Positions 7,911-17,439 are shown, counted from the first letter of the stretch. The stretch: DNA of 64,000 nucleotides from Dyadobacter sp. CY261 (GCF_021440085.1 NZ_JAKCPW010000005.1:248001-312000), one strand, 5' to 3'. Notes: a model not told the origin generated them from the letters alone. Numbers and translations are program-made.

Positions 7911-10508
7911 TTATCTGATCTGCTGGCCGATTGTAAAGTGGAACTGAGGACCACTCCGGGTATTCTGTCCCTGGATCTTGTCAAATCCGTAGCCCCAGTC
8001 GATACCTAAGAGACCAAATGCAGGCATAAAGATCCTAGCACCCACACCCGCAGAACGTTTCAGATCGAACGGGTTGAACTCACTGTAAGTACCCCAGTTA
8101 TTACCCCCTTCCGCAAAACCGAGTATGAAAATCGTTGCCTGTGGATTCAGCGACACAGGGTAGCGAAGTTCCATCACATATTTGTTATAAACAATACCTC
8201 CTCCTGATGCCGGATAGCCATTCGCCGCCAGCGGTCCTACTTTCTGATCCTGGTAACCACGCAAACCGATAATGTCCTGATCAGCCAGTGAGAATGTGCC
8301 CTGTCCCGCCAATCCGGAACCGCCAAGAATGAAGCGACCAAACGGGCTGTATCCAACTTTGCCCCCGTATGCACCCAGGAAACCCATATGTGCGCGGGTG
8401 CTCAACACCAGTTTGCCGACGATGGTCGCATAGTAGCTCGCATCGAACATCCATTTATGATATTCCACCCACCGGTAAGTATCGGTCTTATCTGAGAACT
8501 TCTTCGTTCTGAATACCGAATACGGTGGGGTAAAAGTCGCACTCAATGAGATGTTGCTACCGCTTCTTGGAAATTGGAAGTCACTCAATGTGTTCCGTGA
8601 AATGGTGGTGTTGAACGAAATATTGTTCGAATTACCTGTGCTGTAACCGATGCGGAAGATGTCGAGGCTGTCGAGGCGGTAACGCTGGTAAGACAGCGAG
8701 TGCGTCAACACAAGGTTACGGTCAGGCTCCTTCAAGCGGCGGCCTAACGAAAGCGTGATACCATTGTTGTAATATCCTCCCCGATAATTGACCCTTCCGG
8801 AACCCACTCCCGCGTTAGTACCATAGTACGAGCTCAAATCCGTCATGCGGTAGACTGTACGCTGAAACGAAACCCCGAAGTTGATCGGCTTTTTACCGCC
8901 CAACCAAGGTTCGCTGAATGACAGCGAGTAGGTTTGATACTGCTTACCATTCGCCTGAAAACGCAACGAGAGCTTTTGTCCGTCTCCGGAAGGCAATGGG
9001 CGCCAGGTTTCACGGTTAGGTATGTTTTTAATTGAGAAGTTATTGAAAACCAAACCCAGTGTTCCCACAAAGCCGATGTAACCTCCCCAACCTCCGGAAA
9101 GCTCGATCTGATCGGATGGCTTTTCTTCTACGGTATATTCGATATCCACAGTCCCGTCGGCCTGGTTAGGGATCGGGTTGATCTGGATTTTCTCAGGATC
9201 GAAGTAACCCATTTGCGACAACTGACGCTGGGTGTTGATAATCTCTGTTTTACTGAATTTCTGTCCCGGCAATGTAAATAATTCGCGCAATACCACGCGG
9301 TCGCTGGTTTTGGTGTTGCCGTTCAAAAGAATACGGTTGATCGTCGCCTGCTTACCTTCGAACATGCGCAGCTCCACGTCAATAGAATCACCTTCTACGG
9401 CTCTCTCAGTAGGTTCAACATGGAAATACAGGTAACCGTCGTCCATGTAAATAGAGCTAACATCGGAACCGGGAATGCCGTTAATCTTCTTGTCAAGTTC
9501 CTCAGGATTGTACACATCCCCCTTTTTTACTCCCAGGCGCTCGCCCAGATAGGCAGAAGTGTACAGATAATTACCCGACCACGAAATGTTGCGGTAATAA
9601 TATTTTTGCCCTTCATCGATTTTCATGTCGATGCTGATTGTCTGATCGCCGTTCTTGATCGTGTCAAATTCAATCACAGCATCGCGGTAACCGTTTTTGC
9701 GGTAGTAGGCGATGAGCTTTTCCTTATCCTCGTCGTATTTTTTAGGGATATATTTTGAAGGGTTGAAAAGGCGTCCGATGCGTCTCTGCTTAGTACCTTT
9801 CATTTTTCGTTTCAGCGTTTTGTCGCTGACAGCCGTGTTTCCTTCAATATTGATCTTCTGGATCTTTACTTTTTTGCCTTTTGTAATGGCAAAGTTCAGT
9901 GTAGCCTGTCCACGGGTCGAGTCAGGGATCTGGAGAACTTTTACTTTCGTATTGAAAAAGCCTTTATCCTGATAGTATTTCTTGATGACCAACTGGGTGT
10001 TTTTAATGATCGTGGGCGTGATCACACGGCCTTTAATCAGCTTCACCTTGTCATTCAGTGTTTCGCGCTCCCCTTTGCGGATCCCTGAAAACGATACCTT
10101 GTAAAGTCTTGGGCGTTCCTTGATATGGATATTCAGCCAAATCTTCTCCGCTTCGACCTTCGTTGCCATGATTTCGACATCGTCCAGCGTACCGAAATCC
10201 ATCATTTTCTTGATGGAAGACGTCACCGCAGGACCGGGAATCCTAATTTTGTCACCGGGCTTCAGGCCTGAAATGGAGATCATGGAATTGGGATCCAGAA
10301 ACTGGGTACCCGAGACAGTCACTTCTGCAATAGTGTACTCTTTGGGATCGGCAGAATTAATGCCAAGGTTTGTAGTGGCTGCGGTAGGCTTAGTGCCGCC
10401 GATGCCTACTCGCTGCGCCTGTACTGAAAAGCAGCAGCACAGGAGGATTAATGCAGAAAGACCTTTGAGATGTGCTAATGTTGTATTCAAATGTTTCACT
10501 GGGTTCAT
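7911..10508 (-). CDS. bamA: Outer-membrane protein assembly factor BamA
   Basis: Core of the machine that inserts beta-barrels into the outer membrane. From the ATG at 10508 (signal peptide ending SVQAQ) it has 865 residues: a short N-terminal linker, POTRA repeats (about 50-440, for example VSFSGIRKGERETL, INIEGNTAVSDKTLKRKMKG and ILLNGNTKTSDRVVLREL) and a C-terminal 16-stranded Omp85 barrel. The lid-loop region around AGQGTFSLADQDIIGLRGY holds the conserved RGY turn. The last strand ends in FHFTIGQQIR. Only 4 bp separate it from uppS, so the two are co-transcribed. Confidence 0.96.
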   Translation of the reverse strand: MNPVKHLNTTLAHLKGLSALILLCCCFSVQAQRVGIGGTKPTAATTNLGINSADPKEYTIAEVTVSGTQFLDPNSMISISGLKPGDKIRIPGPAVTSSIKKMMDFGTLDDVEIMATKVEAEKIWLNIHIKERPRLYKVSFSGIRKGERETLNDKVKLIKGRVITPTIIKNTQLVIKKYYQDKGFFNTKVKVLQIPDSTRGQATLNFAITKGKKVKIQKINIEGNTAVSDKTLKRKMKGTKQRRIGRLFNPSKYIPKKYDEDKEKLIAYYRKNGYRDAVIEFDTIKNGDQTISIDMKIDEGQKYYYRNISWSGNYLYTSAYLGERLGVKKGDVYNPEELDKKINGIPGSDVSSIYMDDGYLYFHVEPTERAVEGDSIDVELRMFEGKQATINRILLNGNTKTSDRVVLRELFTLPGQKFSKTEIINTQRQLSQMGYFDPEKIQINPIPNQADGTVDIEYTVEEKPSDQIELSGGWGGYIGFVGTLGLVFNNFSIKNIPNRETWRPLPSGDGQKLSLRFQANGKQYQTYSLSFSEPWLGGKKPINFGVSFQRTVYRMTDLSSYYGTNAGVGSGRVNYRGGYYNNGITLSLGRRLKEPDRNLVLTHSLSYQRYRLDSLDIFRIGYSTGNSNNISFNTTISRNTLSDFQFPRSGSNISLSATFTPPYSVFRTKKFSDKTDTYRWVEYHKWMFDASYYATIVGKLVLSTRAHMGFLGAYGGKVGYSPFGRFILGGSGLAGQGTFSLADQDIIGLRGYQDQKVGPLAANGYPASGGGIVYNKYVMELRYPVSLNPQATIFILGFAEGGNNWGTYSEFNPFDLKRSAGVGARIFMPAFGLLGIDWGYGFDKIQGQNTRSGPQFHFTIGQQIR

Positions 10509-10512
10509 AATT

Positions 10513-11265
10513 CTACTTAGCACCGTTCGCTTTGATTTGTTCACCCGTTTTGCCGAAACGCCTTTCGCGATTCTGATAAGAAAGGATTGCTTCGTACAAA
10601 TGCTCCCGGCGGAAGTCGGGCCAAAAAAGATCTTCATAAAAATACAATTCAGAATATGCCAGTTGCCAAAGCAGGAAATTGCTGATCCGATGATCGCCGC
10701 CCGTACGCAACATGAGATCTACGTCCGCTCGACGGCCTGTCGACAAGTTTGCCGCTATTACCTCTTCATTAATCTCCCCGGGCAGCAAAATACCGTTGCG
10801 AACGTCCTCAGCCACTTTACGTGTTGCTTGTGTAATGTCCCACTTACCGCTGTAACCCAATGCCAGGATGAGATTCAATCCTGTATTGCTGCGTGTCTCC
10901 GCAATCGCTTTTGCGAGTTGGTTCTGACAGCTGCGCGGCAGGCTTTCTGTGTCGCCGATCGTATCGAGCCTCACATTGTTTTTCATCATGGTAGGCAACT
11001 CATTACCGATCGATTGCACCAGCAGCTCCATCAGCGCCCTTACCTCGAACTCGGGGCGTGCCCAGTTCTCTGTTGAAAAAGCGTACAATGTCAAAAAAGA
11101 GACACCGAGCTCCGCACATCCTTCCGTCACTTCCCGCACCGCCTTGATCGCATTACGATGACCAAACACACGTGCTGCTCCCTGGTTTTGGGCCCATCGT
11201 CCGTTACCGTCCATGATAACGGCTATGTGTTTTGGCAGATTGCCCGTATCAATGAGCTCCTTCAT
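10513..11265 (-). CDS. uppS: Undecaprenyl diphosphate synthase (cis-prenyltransferase)
   Basis: Builds the C55 lipid carrier for peptidoglycan and surface polysaccharide by adding isopentenyl diphosphate to farnesyl diphosphate. At 250 residues it has the normal family length. Catalytic Asp lies in HIAVIMDGNGRWA near the N-terminus, followed by GHRNAIKAVRE, LTLYAFSTENWARP and the C-terminal RTGGDHRISNFLLWQLAYSE signature. It heads the operon uppS-bamA-ompH-ompH, a common Bacteroidota arrangement. A Shine-Dalgarno-like site precedes it. Confidence 0.97.
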   Translation of the reverse strand: MKELIDTGNLPKHIAVIMDGNGRWAQNQGAARVFGHRNAIKAVREVTEGCAELGVSFLTLYAFSTENWARPEFEVRALMELLVQSIGNELPTMMKNNVRLDTIGDTESLPRSCQNQLAKAIAETRSNTGLNLILALGYSGKWDITQATRKVAEDVRNGILLPGEINEEVIAANLSTGRRADVDLMLRTGGDHRISNFLLWQLAYSELYFYEDLFWPDFRREHLYEAILSYQNRERRFGKTGEQIKANGAK

Positions 11266-11580
11266 TACTCCTGACTCCTTTTAACCTTTTTTAACAAACA
11301 AAAACAACATTTCGAAGAGCCTCGTCAATCGGGGCAATTTTCAGCCGCTCCGGGTTAATCAGGAATCATATTACCAGTAAACCAATACGCAGCAACCGGC
11401 GATTATGTGCCGAAAATCTGCACATTTCGTTCCTGACCCCGTTACAGACTAATCCGAAAGCCCTGACGAACAACGCATTAGTCTCCAAAATGACGATGGA
11501 AATTTAAACGAGGGCGCAATTTAGGAATAAGAATCAGGTCTACAAAATGAATATTCTGGTACAATCGGAGAGGAATTCGA
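11266..11580 (-). other. Intergenic stretch upstream of uppS
   Basis: 315 bp between the stop of the LytTR regulator gene and the start of uppS. Apart from the Shine-Dalgarno-like site next to uppS, I see no convincing gene, strong terminator or TAnnTTTG box on the minus strand. It presumably holds the uppS operon promoter in a form I cannot recognise. Confidence 0.5.
11276..11283 (-). promoter_or_regulatory. Shine-Dalgarno-like site of uppS
   Basis: AAAAGGAG on the minus strand, 10 nt before the uppS start, with a second GGAG nearer to the start. Such sites are uncommon in this phylum. Confidence 0.55.
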
Positions 11581-12363
11581 TTAATTATCAAGAAGATGGC
11601 GGATCGCATCGCCGTAGGTGCTACCGCTGGTTACCTGTGAAGCCTTGCGGTCGCGCATGACGATGACATACTTGCCGTTGAAGTGTTTCTGGATTTCCTT
11701 GATATGGTGTGAGTTGACAATACCCGCCCGGCTTACGCGCAGATAATGGTTGGGGAGCTTCTCTTCGAGCGAAGTCAGCGTGTAGTTGAGCAGGTATTTC
11801 TGCCCGTCGAGTGTATTCAGGAATACATATTTTTCTTCCGCTTCGAAATGGGTAATCTCGGTCATAGGAATCAACAGAATGCGGTCGCCCGATTTGACCG
11901 ACAGTGAAAACATTTCCCTTTTTGGCTTCATCTCTTCAAGAAGCCTTAGCAGGTTTTCAGAATAGGGGTTACTGCTGCCCGGACTGCTATGGGCAGCCTG
12001 GGTTATGTTCCTGATCTTCTCGATGGTTTTCAGCAGCCGGTCGTTTTCCACCGGTTTTAACAGATAGTCCACCGAATTTTCTTCAAATGCGCGGATCGCA
12101 TATTGGTCATAAGCTGTCGAAAACACCACTAGTGGCATTTTAACCAGTTTGGAAAGCATTTCGAAACCATTCAGCAACGGCATTTCGATATCCAGGAAAA
12201 TTACGTCGGGATGATGCTTGTCTATTTCAACCAATCCTTCCGCGCCGTTTTTAGCCTCCGAAACGATGCTGAAAGTATCGTTATGCTTTTCTAGCAGCCT
12301 TCTCAGGCGGCTCAGGGCGAGTTGCTCGTCGTCTATCAGGATGGTTTTAAGTGGAAACTGCAT
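11581..12363 (-). CDS. LytTR-family response regulator
   Basis: A 260-residue two-component regulator. The receiver domain (about 6-120) has the acidic pair Asp11-Asp12, phospho-acceptor Asp58 (VIFLDIEMP) and Lys103 (YLLKPVEN). A LytTR DNA-binding domain (about 150-255) follows, with FSLSVKSGDRILLI and YLRVSRAGIVNSHHI. The ATG at 12363 opens directly on the receiver; the frame continues upstream into the kinase gene. It overlaps the kinase gene by 17 bp, so they form a cognate pair. Its targets are unknown. Confidence 0.94.
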   Translation of the reverse strand: MQFPLKTILIDDEQLALSRLRRLLEKHNDTFSIVSEAKNGAEGLVEIDKHHPDVIFLDIEMPLLNGFEMLSKLVKMPLVVFSTAYDQYAIRAFEENSVDYLLKPVENDRLLKTIEKIRNITQAAHSSPGSSNPYSENLLRLLEEMKPKREMFSLSVKSGDRILLIPMTEITHFEAEEKYVFLNTLDGQKYLLNYTLTSLEEKLPNHYLRVSRAGIVNSHHIKEIQKHFNGKYVIVMRDRKASQVTSGSTYGDAIRHLLDN

Positions 12364-13795
12364 GGCCGGATTGTTGATGTTGTTCAATAGCTGATTTCTG
12401 AATGGCAATATTAACCGATTTATGCGGCTCATTTATAAGTTCCAGACGCGCATTATCGCCGTAAAGCAGTTTCAGCTTGTCCTGAATGCTGCGCATACCG
12501 TAGCCTGCTCCCAGTGTTTCGGAAAAAGCCGGACCGTTGTCATGAACACACAAATGCAGCCATTGGTCTTTCTCATAAATTTTAACCACAATGTTCCCCT
12601 GGTCCGCCATTTTCGAGATGCCGTGCTTAATAGCGTTCTCAACAATAGGCTGCAAAATGAACTTGGGCACCTGCAAAGTTTTCAATGTCTCTTCCTCCAC
12701 CTCGACCGTAAATCGCAACCGCTCACCAAACCGCACTTTTTCGACCTGCAAATAGGTTTCTACCATTTCCAGCTCATTTTCAATCGTATCAAAATAATCG
12801 GTCGTCTTTCTGCCAGTCGTGTAACGGAAGAGCTTGGAGAGCAGTAATGTCATTTCCTCGGCCTTATCAGGATCCTCATGCACGAGGCTGGCTATGCTGT
12901 TTAATGAGTTATATAAAAAATGTGGGTTAATGCGTGCCTGCAATGCATCCAGCTCGGCGCGGGTTTTGAGTTTTTCAAGATTGAGGAGCTGGTATTCCTG
13001 ATCGGAAATCTTGCGGGAAATCTGGCGGCCTTCCCTACTCAGGAAATAGAACACGTTCGCAATCGCGACGGGCGCCCACGCATACCAGTACCAGGGCGCA
13101 TTTTGAGAAGGTTCGGAAGGATAACGCGCCACGTAGTCGCTCACAATATTGGCGGCCAACAGCTGGTGCATCCCCACCGCCAACAAACTGTCACACAAAA
13201 ACACTACAATGGATAGAATGAGGTGCTTCGCAAGGAGGCTCTTGACAATCATGTCGAGCCATGCAGTGAGTCCCTGCGTGATCAGGATCGTGCACACGCC
13301 CGTCGCGACGGTGAGCATTACGAGGTACTTATAAAAAGTCAGCCGGATCGGCTCTTCGGTGAACGAGAGCTCCGCCGTAAAATAGGCGATCGCATTGAAA
13401 CCATATAATATCACCGCGCCGAGCAGGGCGGCCACCAACGTTCCCACCCAGCTCTGCGTCTGAATAATACCGATCAGGCTGAAATCCTGCCAGTTAAATG
13501 ATTTTTCCTGTGAAGTAAAACTGAAATTAGCCCCCTCTACCTTTGCCCCGCTAAGGTCCACGTCCGTCAGACTACTGAAGCTCAGGTCCGCATTACGCAG
13601 GTCGGCGTTCCGGAAAGTTGTCCGGTCGAGGGCCGAGAAGCGAAGTTTGGCGTTGCGCAGATTAGCCCCATCGAAATTAATATCCTTTAAACTTGAAAAG
13701 CTGAAATCTGCACTTTCCAGGTCCATGTTGCTAAAATCCCTTCCGTCGAGCGATGAGGCTGTCATGCGCAAAGGCTTCGTCTTGTTGTCGTCCAT
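12347..13795 (-). CDS. LytS-type histidine kinase with N-terminal pentapeptide-repeat domain
   Basis: A 482-residue sensor kinase. Residues 11-93 are pentapeptide repeats of the A(D/N)Lxx type (for example ANLRN, ADLRN, ADLSF), predicted to fold as a right-handed beta-helix and probably cytoplasmic. Four membrane segments follow (about 117-137, 155-180, 191-215, 236-252), then a short coiled coil (about 262-288) and a His_kinase/HATPase unit with His292 in NPHFLYNSLNS, N-box Asn387 (PIVENAIKHG), DNGP at 419-422 and GYGM at 431-434. It has no periplasmic sensor domain. It follows the TonB receptor and a small periplasmic protein in the same transcription unit. Confidence 0.92.
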   Translation of the reverse strand: MDDNKTKPLRMTASSLDGRDFSNMDLESADFSFSSLKDINFDGANLRNAKLRFSALDRTTFRNADLRNADLSFSSLTDVDLSGAKVEGANFSFTSQEKSFNWQDFSLIGIIQTQSWVGTLVAALLGAVILYGFNAIAYFTAELSFTEEPIRLTFYKYLVMLTVATGVCTILITQGLTAWLDMIVKSLLAKHLILSIVVFLCDSLLAVGMHQLLAANIVSDYVARYPSEPSQNAPWYWYAWAPVAIANVFYFLSREGRQISRKISDQEYQLLNLEKLKTRAELDALQARINPHFLYNSLNSIASLVHEDPDKAEEMTLLLSKLFRYTTGRKTTDYFDTIENELEMVETYLQVEKVRFGERLRFTVEVEEETLKTLQVPKFILQPIVENAIKHGISKMADQGNIVVKIYEKDQWLHLCVHDNGPAFSETLGAGYGMRSIQDKLKLLYGDNARLELINEPHKSVNIAIQKSAIEQHQQSGHAVST

Positions 13796-13819
13796 GCTGT
13801 TAAACCCTAAACATTAAGA

Positions 13820-14476
13820 TCAGTTTGTTTGAGAAAGCATCCATTCGGTCTCCATTTTGCCCCAATCAGGGTGAATAGCGGTTTCCGGTTTATAGGCATT
13901 AAATTTCTGTTGTGCTTTTTCCAGTATCGGTTTAGCCACTTTCTTGCCGCCGCCATATTCATCCGGCGTATAGAAAAGGCTAGAACCTTCGAGAAAATAA
14001 ATGCGCGGGTTCTCTGCATTCAGAGATTTTGCCGCTTGCAGGAAGCCCTGGAATTTCTCGCCATCGTTCTGCCAGCGGTTCATAGGATCGGCAGCGAGGT
14101 GGATCTGCGACTGATATGCTTTCAAAACTTCCAACTCGTCATTTGGCTTTCCGGCGATGGTCTCCGCATCTTTCAATAAGGCATTTGCTTTGTCGAGATA
14201 CTGATCTTTTTCGGTCAGGGTAGCGCCTACGAAACCCAAAAGTACATTGGTGTAAGCAGCATAATATTTAGGCAACCATTCTTTAGGTTCGGCAGCGGCG
14301 ATGCGCTCAAAGCGGTTACCAATGTCTTGTAAGGATTTGGCGTCCGGTTTGGAACGGTCAATAGCCATCAATGCATTGATCCCATCGGTCATGGCCTTTG
14401 TATACTTTTCGTTCTGCGCCCAAGCCATACCGGTCGCCAGGGCGAACAGCAGTGTGAATGTGAGTAACCTCTTCAT
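13820..14476 (-). CDS. Small periplasmic helical-repeat protein, function unknown
   Basis: A 218-residue protein with a clear signal peptide (about 1-20, ending GMAWAQ). The mature part is alpha-helical, with TPR-like spacing (EWLPKYYAAYTNVLL; KANALLKDAETIAGKPNDELEVLKAYQSQI) and a C-terminal NPRIYFLEGSSLFYTP segment. There is no lipobox and no catalytic motif. It sits between the TonB receptor (37 bp upstream) and the kinase (24 bp downstream), so it may be the periplasmic link of the set; this is inferred from position only. Confidence 0.82.
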   Translation of the reverse strand: MKRLLTFTLLFALATGMAWAQNEKYTKAMTDGINALMAIDRSKPDAKSLQDIGNRFERIAAAEPKEWLPKYYAAYTNVLLGFVGATLTEKDQYLDKANALLKDAETIAGKPNDELEVLKAYQSQIHLAADPMNRWQNDGEKFQGFLQAAKSLNAENPRIYFLEGSSLFYTPDEYGGGKKVAKPILEKAQQKFNAYKPETAIHPDWGKMETEWMLSQTN

Positions 14477-14513
14477 CGGATTTGTCTGTTTAAAAAGCTG
14501 TTTGTTTTATCGT

Positions 14514-16673
14514 TTAAAAGTCGTCTTTTTCTACTTTGGCTTTCTTCGAAAGCATGATCTGCATGCCTAGAAAGAAACTGCGGTAACTCTGCGGGCCTAC
14601 CGCGTAGCGCGTTTGGCCGTCGGGCGTATAGCGATAGGTGAATACATTCCTGGTGTTGAGAATATTGTCGACAGTGGCGTAGAAGATCACCAGGTTGCCT
14701 TTTATGCTTTGCAACTTGCTGGCCTGAACGCTCACGTTGTGGACTGCAGGTGTGCGATCTTTCAGGAATTCGTCATTGTTGGGATTGTAATAAGGCCTGC
14801 CGCTCGTGAATGCATAGGTTGCGCTCAAATTTGTCTTAGCCTTTTCAAACCATTTCTTGGTGATAAGGCTGATATTGTGGTTTGAAATAAATGTGGGAGT
14901 AGCCGATTGGGCGAATTGCTGGAAAAGTCGTTTTGAATCCACAAAACTGTAAGTAACCCAGTAATCGAGGTTTTTAATGGATTTCTGATCACGCCAGAAG
15001 AAGTCAAAGCCGCGGGCATAGCCGTCGCCGCCATTATTCGTGTTTCCCCACGGAAAGCGGTAGGGATCGGCGTCGTATTTTTCACCGGTGAATTCTCTTA
15101 CGAGCTGTGCATAGTTTTTATAAAATGCCTCAACCCGGAAAGTACGCTGATTTTTAATGATCTGGTAATTGAGGATCAAATGGTCGGCGCGCTCGAACTT
15201 CAGGGATTTGTTCAAATACAAATAGCGGTAATCAGGATTCTGGTAAAACTGCCCTGCCGCCAGGGAGAACTGACTGTACCGGCCTGTTTTATAGGCAAAT
15301 GACAATCGCGGCGCAATATTAGCCCTGCTGATCACCGAAGAATATTCGCTCCGGACGCCAACGCGCCCGGCCAGCTGCCGCGTAATATAAATCTCCGATT
15401 CCACGAATGCGGCAGTATAGCGATCTTTCAGCCGGTACATCGCGCCATCCATGCCATTCCCGATGGTGATAGCATGGGCCTCCGCACCGAAAAGAATGGT
15501 ATTGTTCCCGGTAAGCAAGCGTGTGAGCACAATGCGCGCCTGCGCACGCTCGTCAAAACGATCGAAGTTAACGCCATCGTAGGTCATGTTGTCCTTATTG
15601 CGACTGTATGAAAGACCTGAATTCAGTGTCCAACGACCGTCACCCCAGGAATCGGTGTAGGTACTGGTGGTGAATGCATTGTTATTTTTCAATACTAACC
15701 GCATTTTACCTGTGTCGGAAGCGGGATCGTTGCTATTCATGCTCAGATGGCTATCGGAGCACATGCCGTAAACTTTCAAGATCCCGTTTTTGGTTGGTTT
15801 CCAGCGATAGGTTAGTGAAGAACCTTTGAATTCGGGCGCATGGATCCATTCTACATTCTGCTTTACCAGTTTAAATAGTGGTCGTAGATTGCCATAATAC
15901 ACCACGGCGGAAACCGATTGGTTTTTATTGGCATAATCGTAATTCAAACCCGCATTCGCCAGGTTTAAACTAATGCCCAGTCCATTGTTACTAATCTTAT
16001 CCGTGGTGTTCAGCAACAAAACTGACGATAATGCCTGCCCATATTGCGCCGAGTAACCGCCCGTACTGAACGACGTTCCTTTAAACATAAACGGATTGAA
16101 CCGCCCGCGCGACTGCACATCGGGCAACGAGCTGAAAAACGGATTCTGAACGATCATACCATCAATCACGATCTTGGTCTCCTGCCCTGAACCGCCACGA
16201 ACGAAAAGCCCCTCCTGCTCCCCTACCCGCTGCGCACCCGGGAGAAACTGCATAGCACCGGTAATATCAGCTGCTGCACCTGCCGTAGTTACAATATCCA
16301 GCGGTTTCAGCATAGCCATCCGCTTTTCGTCCGAGGCCTCAAATGCACCCGCGGTGATTACCACGGTGTTCAGTTCGTTGGCTAGCTCTTCCAGTTTAAT
16401 GGACATTGCAGCCAGGCTTTCTTTCAAACTGATTTTCTTTTCAAAAACTTCAAATCCGACATAACTCGCGGTCAGTGTAACCGTGTCCGATTCGGAAGTC
16501 TTGAATGCAAAAACGCCGTTCGCATCGGTGGTCCCGCCGTCGTAGGTACCTTTCAAGAACACATTCGCGCCCGGCAATGCATTTCCTTTTTGGTCGGTCA
16601 CCTTGCCTTGAACGCTCTTTTGCGCAAAAGCGGCCGGCGAAATGATAAGCAACAGACAATAAAAAAGCTTCAT
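14514..16673 (-). CDS. TonB-dependent outer-membrane receptor with carboxypeptidase-like N-terminal domain
   Basis: A 719-residue protein. A signal peptide (about 1-17) is followed by a CarboxypepD_reg-like domain (about 20-95: VQGKVTDQKGNALPGANVFL), a plug (about 105-225, with GLFVRGGSGQETKIVIDGM) and a beta-barrel with many aromatic strand ends. It lacks a SusC-type length and has no SusD partner, so it resembles stand-alone siderophore, metal or small-ligand receptors. No separate anti-sigma-interacting N-terminal domain is seen. It is first in the operon with a periplasmic protein and a kinase/regulator pair. Confidence 0.93.
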   Translation of the reverse strand: MKLFYCLLLIISPAAFAQKSVQGKVTDQKGNALPGANVFLKGTYDGGTTDANGVFAFKTSESDTVTLTASYVGFEVFEKKISLKESLAAMSIKLEELANELNTVVITAGAFEASDEKRMAMLKPLDIVTTAGAAADITGAMQFLPGAQRVGEQEGLFVRGGSGQETKIVIDGMIVQNPFFSSLPDVQSRGRFNPFMFKGTSFSTGGYSAQYGQALSSVLLLNTTDKISNNGLGISLNLANAGLNYDYANKNQSVSAVVYYGNLRPLFKLVKQNVEWIHAPEFKGSSLTYRWKPTKNGILKVYGMCSDSHLSMNSNDPASDTGKMRLVLKNNNAFTTSTYTDSWGDGRWTLNSGLSYSRNKDNMTYDGVNFDRFDERAQARIVLTRLLTGNNTILFGAEAHAITIGNGMDGAMYRLKDRYTAAFVESEIYITRQLAGRVGVRSEYSSVISRANIAPRLSFAYKTGRYSQFSLAAGQFYQNPDYRYLYLNKSLKFERADHLILNYQIIKNQRTFRVEAFYKNYAQLVREFTGEKYDADPYRFPWGNTNNGGDGYARGFDFFWRDQKSIKNLDYWVTYSFVDSKRLFQQFAQSATPTFISNHNISLITKKWFEKAKTNLSATYAFTSGRPYYNPNNDEFLKDRTPAVHNVSVQASKLQSIKGNLVIFYATVDNILNTRNVFTYRYTPDGQTRYAVGPQSYRSFFLGMQIMLSKKAKVEKDDF

Positions 16674-16702
16674 GGCTAATAGATTATGTGTAACTGTCTA
16701 CA

Positions 16703-16710
16703 CAAAACTA
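16703..16710 (-). promoter_or_regulatory. Possible -7 box for the TonB receptor operon
   Basis: TAGTTTTG on the minus strand, about 30 bp upstream of the receptor start. No good -33 TTG at 19 bp, so confidence is limited. Confidence 0.4.
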
Positions 16711-16803
16711 TCGGCCATGAAGCCTATTCATAAGTGAATTCCGACGAAGTGCCGGTTTCAGCGGGATGAATGTACCCACCGATGGAATGAAAACGACCTG
16801 GTT

Positions 16804-17439
16804 TTACAGCTCTTCCAATGTGATATCCTTCCAGCGTACTTTAATGCCGCCGCCGTCGTGGATCTGCAATGCGATCGAGCCTTCACCGGCACCGATTTTG
16901 GCGTCGGTAAGGTCTACCATTTCGTGGCCATTCAACCAGGTTTGCGTGCGATCGCCTTGCGCACGAATGCGGAGCGTGTTCCATTCACCCATTTTCAGAA
17001 AGCCTTCCTTTTCCTCGGGAATCTGCACGAGCCAATTGCGGCCGTACGACTCGTAAATGCCACCGGTGTCGTGGTTAGGTGGCGCTACTTCTACCTGCCA
17101 GCCTGCAACTTTGGTACCCGTCACCGTCGAGCGGAAGAATACACCACTGTTGCCATTTGCCTCCTGTTTGAATTTAAGCGTCAGGTCGAAATTCTTGTAA
17201 TGCTTGTCGGTGGTGAGGTAGCCATATTGCTTGTCGGGGCCGCTTTCGCAGATAAGCTCACCGTTTTCGACAAACCATTTCTCGGTTCCGTGCACGGTCC
17301 AGCCTTTAAGGTCTTTTCCGTTGAACAATTTAAGAGGCTTCTTTAACGGATCTGCTGATGGCCCGTTCAGCGCGAAAAACGCAGAATTCAGCATCAGAAC
17401 GGCAGCTCCGGCGACAATCAATTGTCTCAATTTTAGCAT
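16804..17439 (-). CDS. DUF1080 (3-keto-disaccharide hydrolase-like) exported protein
   Basis: A 211-residue protein with a signal peptide (about 1-23) and one concanavalin-like DUF1080 domain (about 35-210). Family marks are KLFNGKDLKGWTVHG near the start, GELICESGPDKQYGYLTTDKHYKNFDLTLKFK, NSGVFFRS and the closing IALQIHDGGGIKVRWKDITL. Members of this family bind or cleave glycosides, and some hydrolyse 3-keto-disaccharides; the activity here is inferred only from family. It diverges from the fasciclin lipoprotein gene. Confidence 0.9.
   Translation of the reverse strand: MLKLRQLIVAGAAVLMLNSAFFALNGPSADPLKKPLKLFNGKDLKGWTVHGTEKWFVENGELICESGPDKQYGYLTTDKHYKNFDLTLKFKQEANGNSGVFFRSTVTGTKVAGWQVEVAPPNHDTGGIYESYGRNWLVQIPEEKEGFLKMGEWNTLRIRAQGDRTQTWLNGHEMVDLTDAKIGAGEGSIALQIHDGGGIKVRWKDITLEEL

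Noticed and set aside
10120..11076. Open frame of 318 codons on the plus strand
   Set aside because: Antisense across bamA and uppS, both clearly real genes; its translation has no family features.
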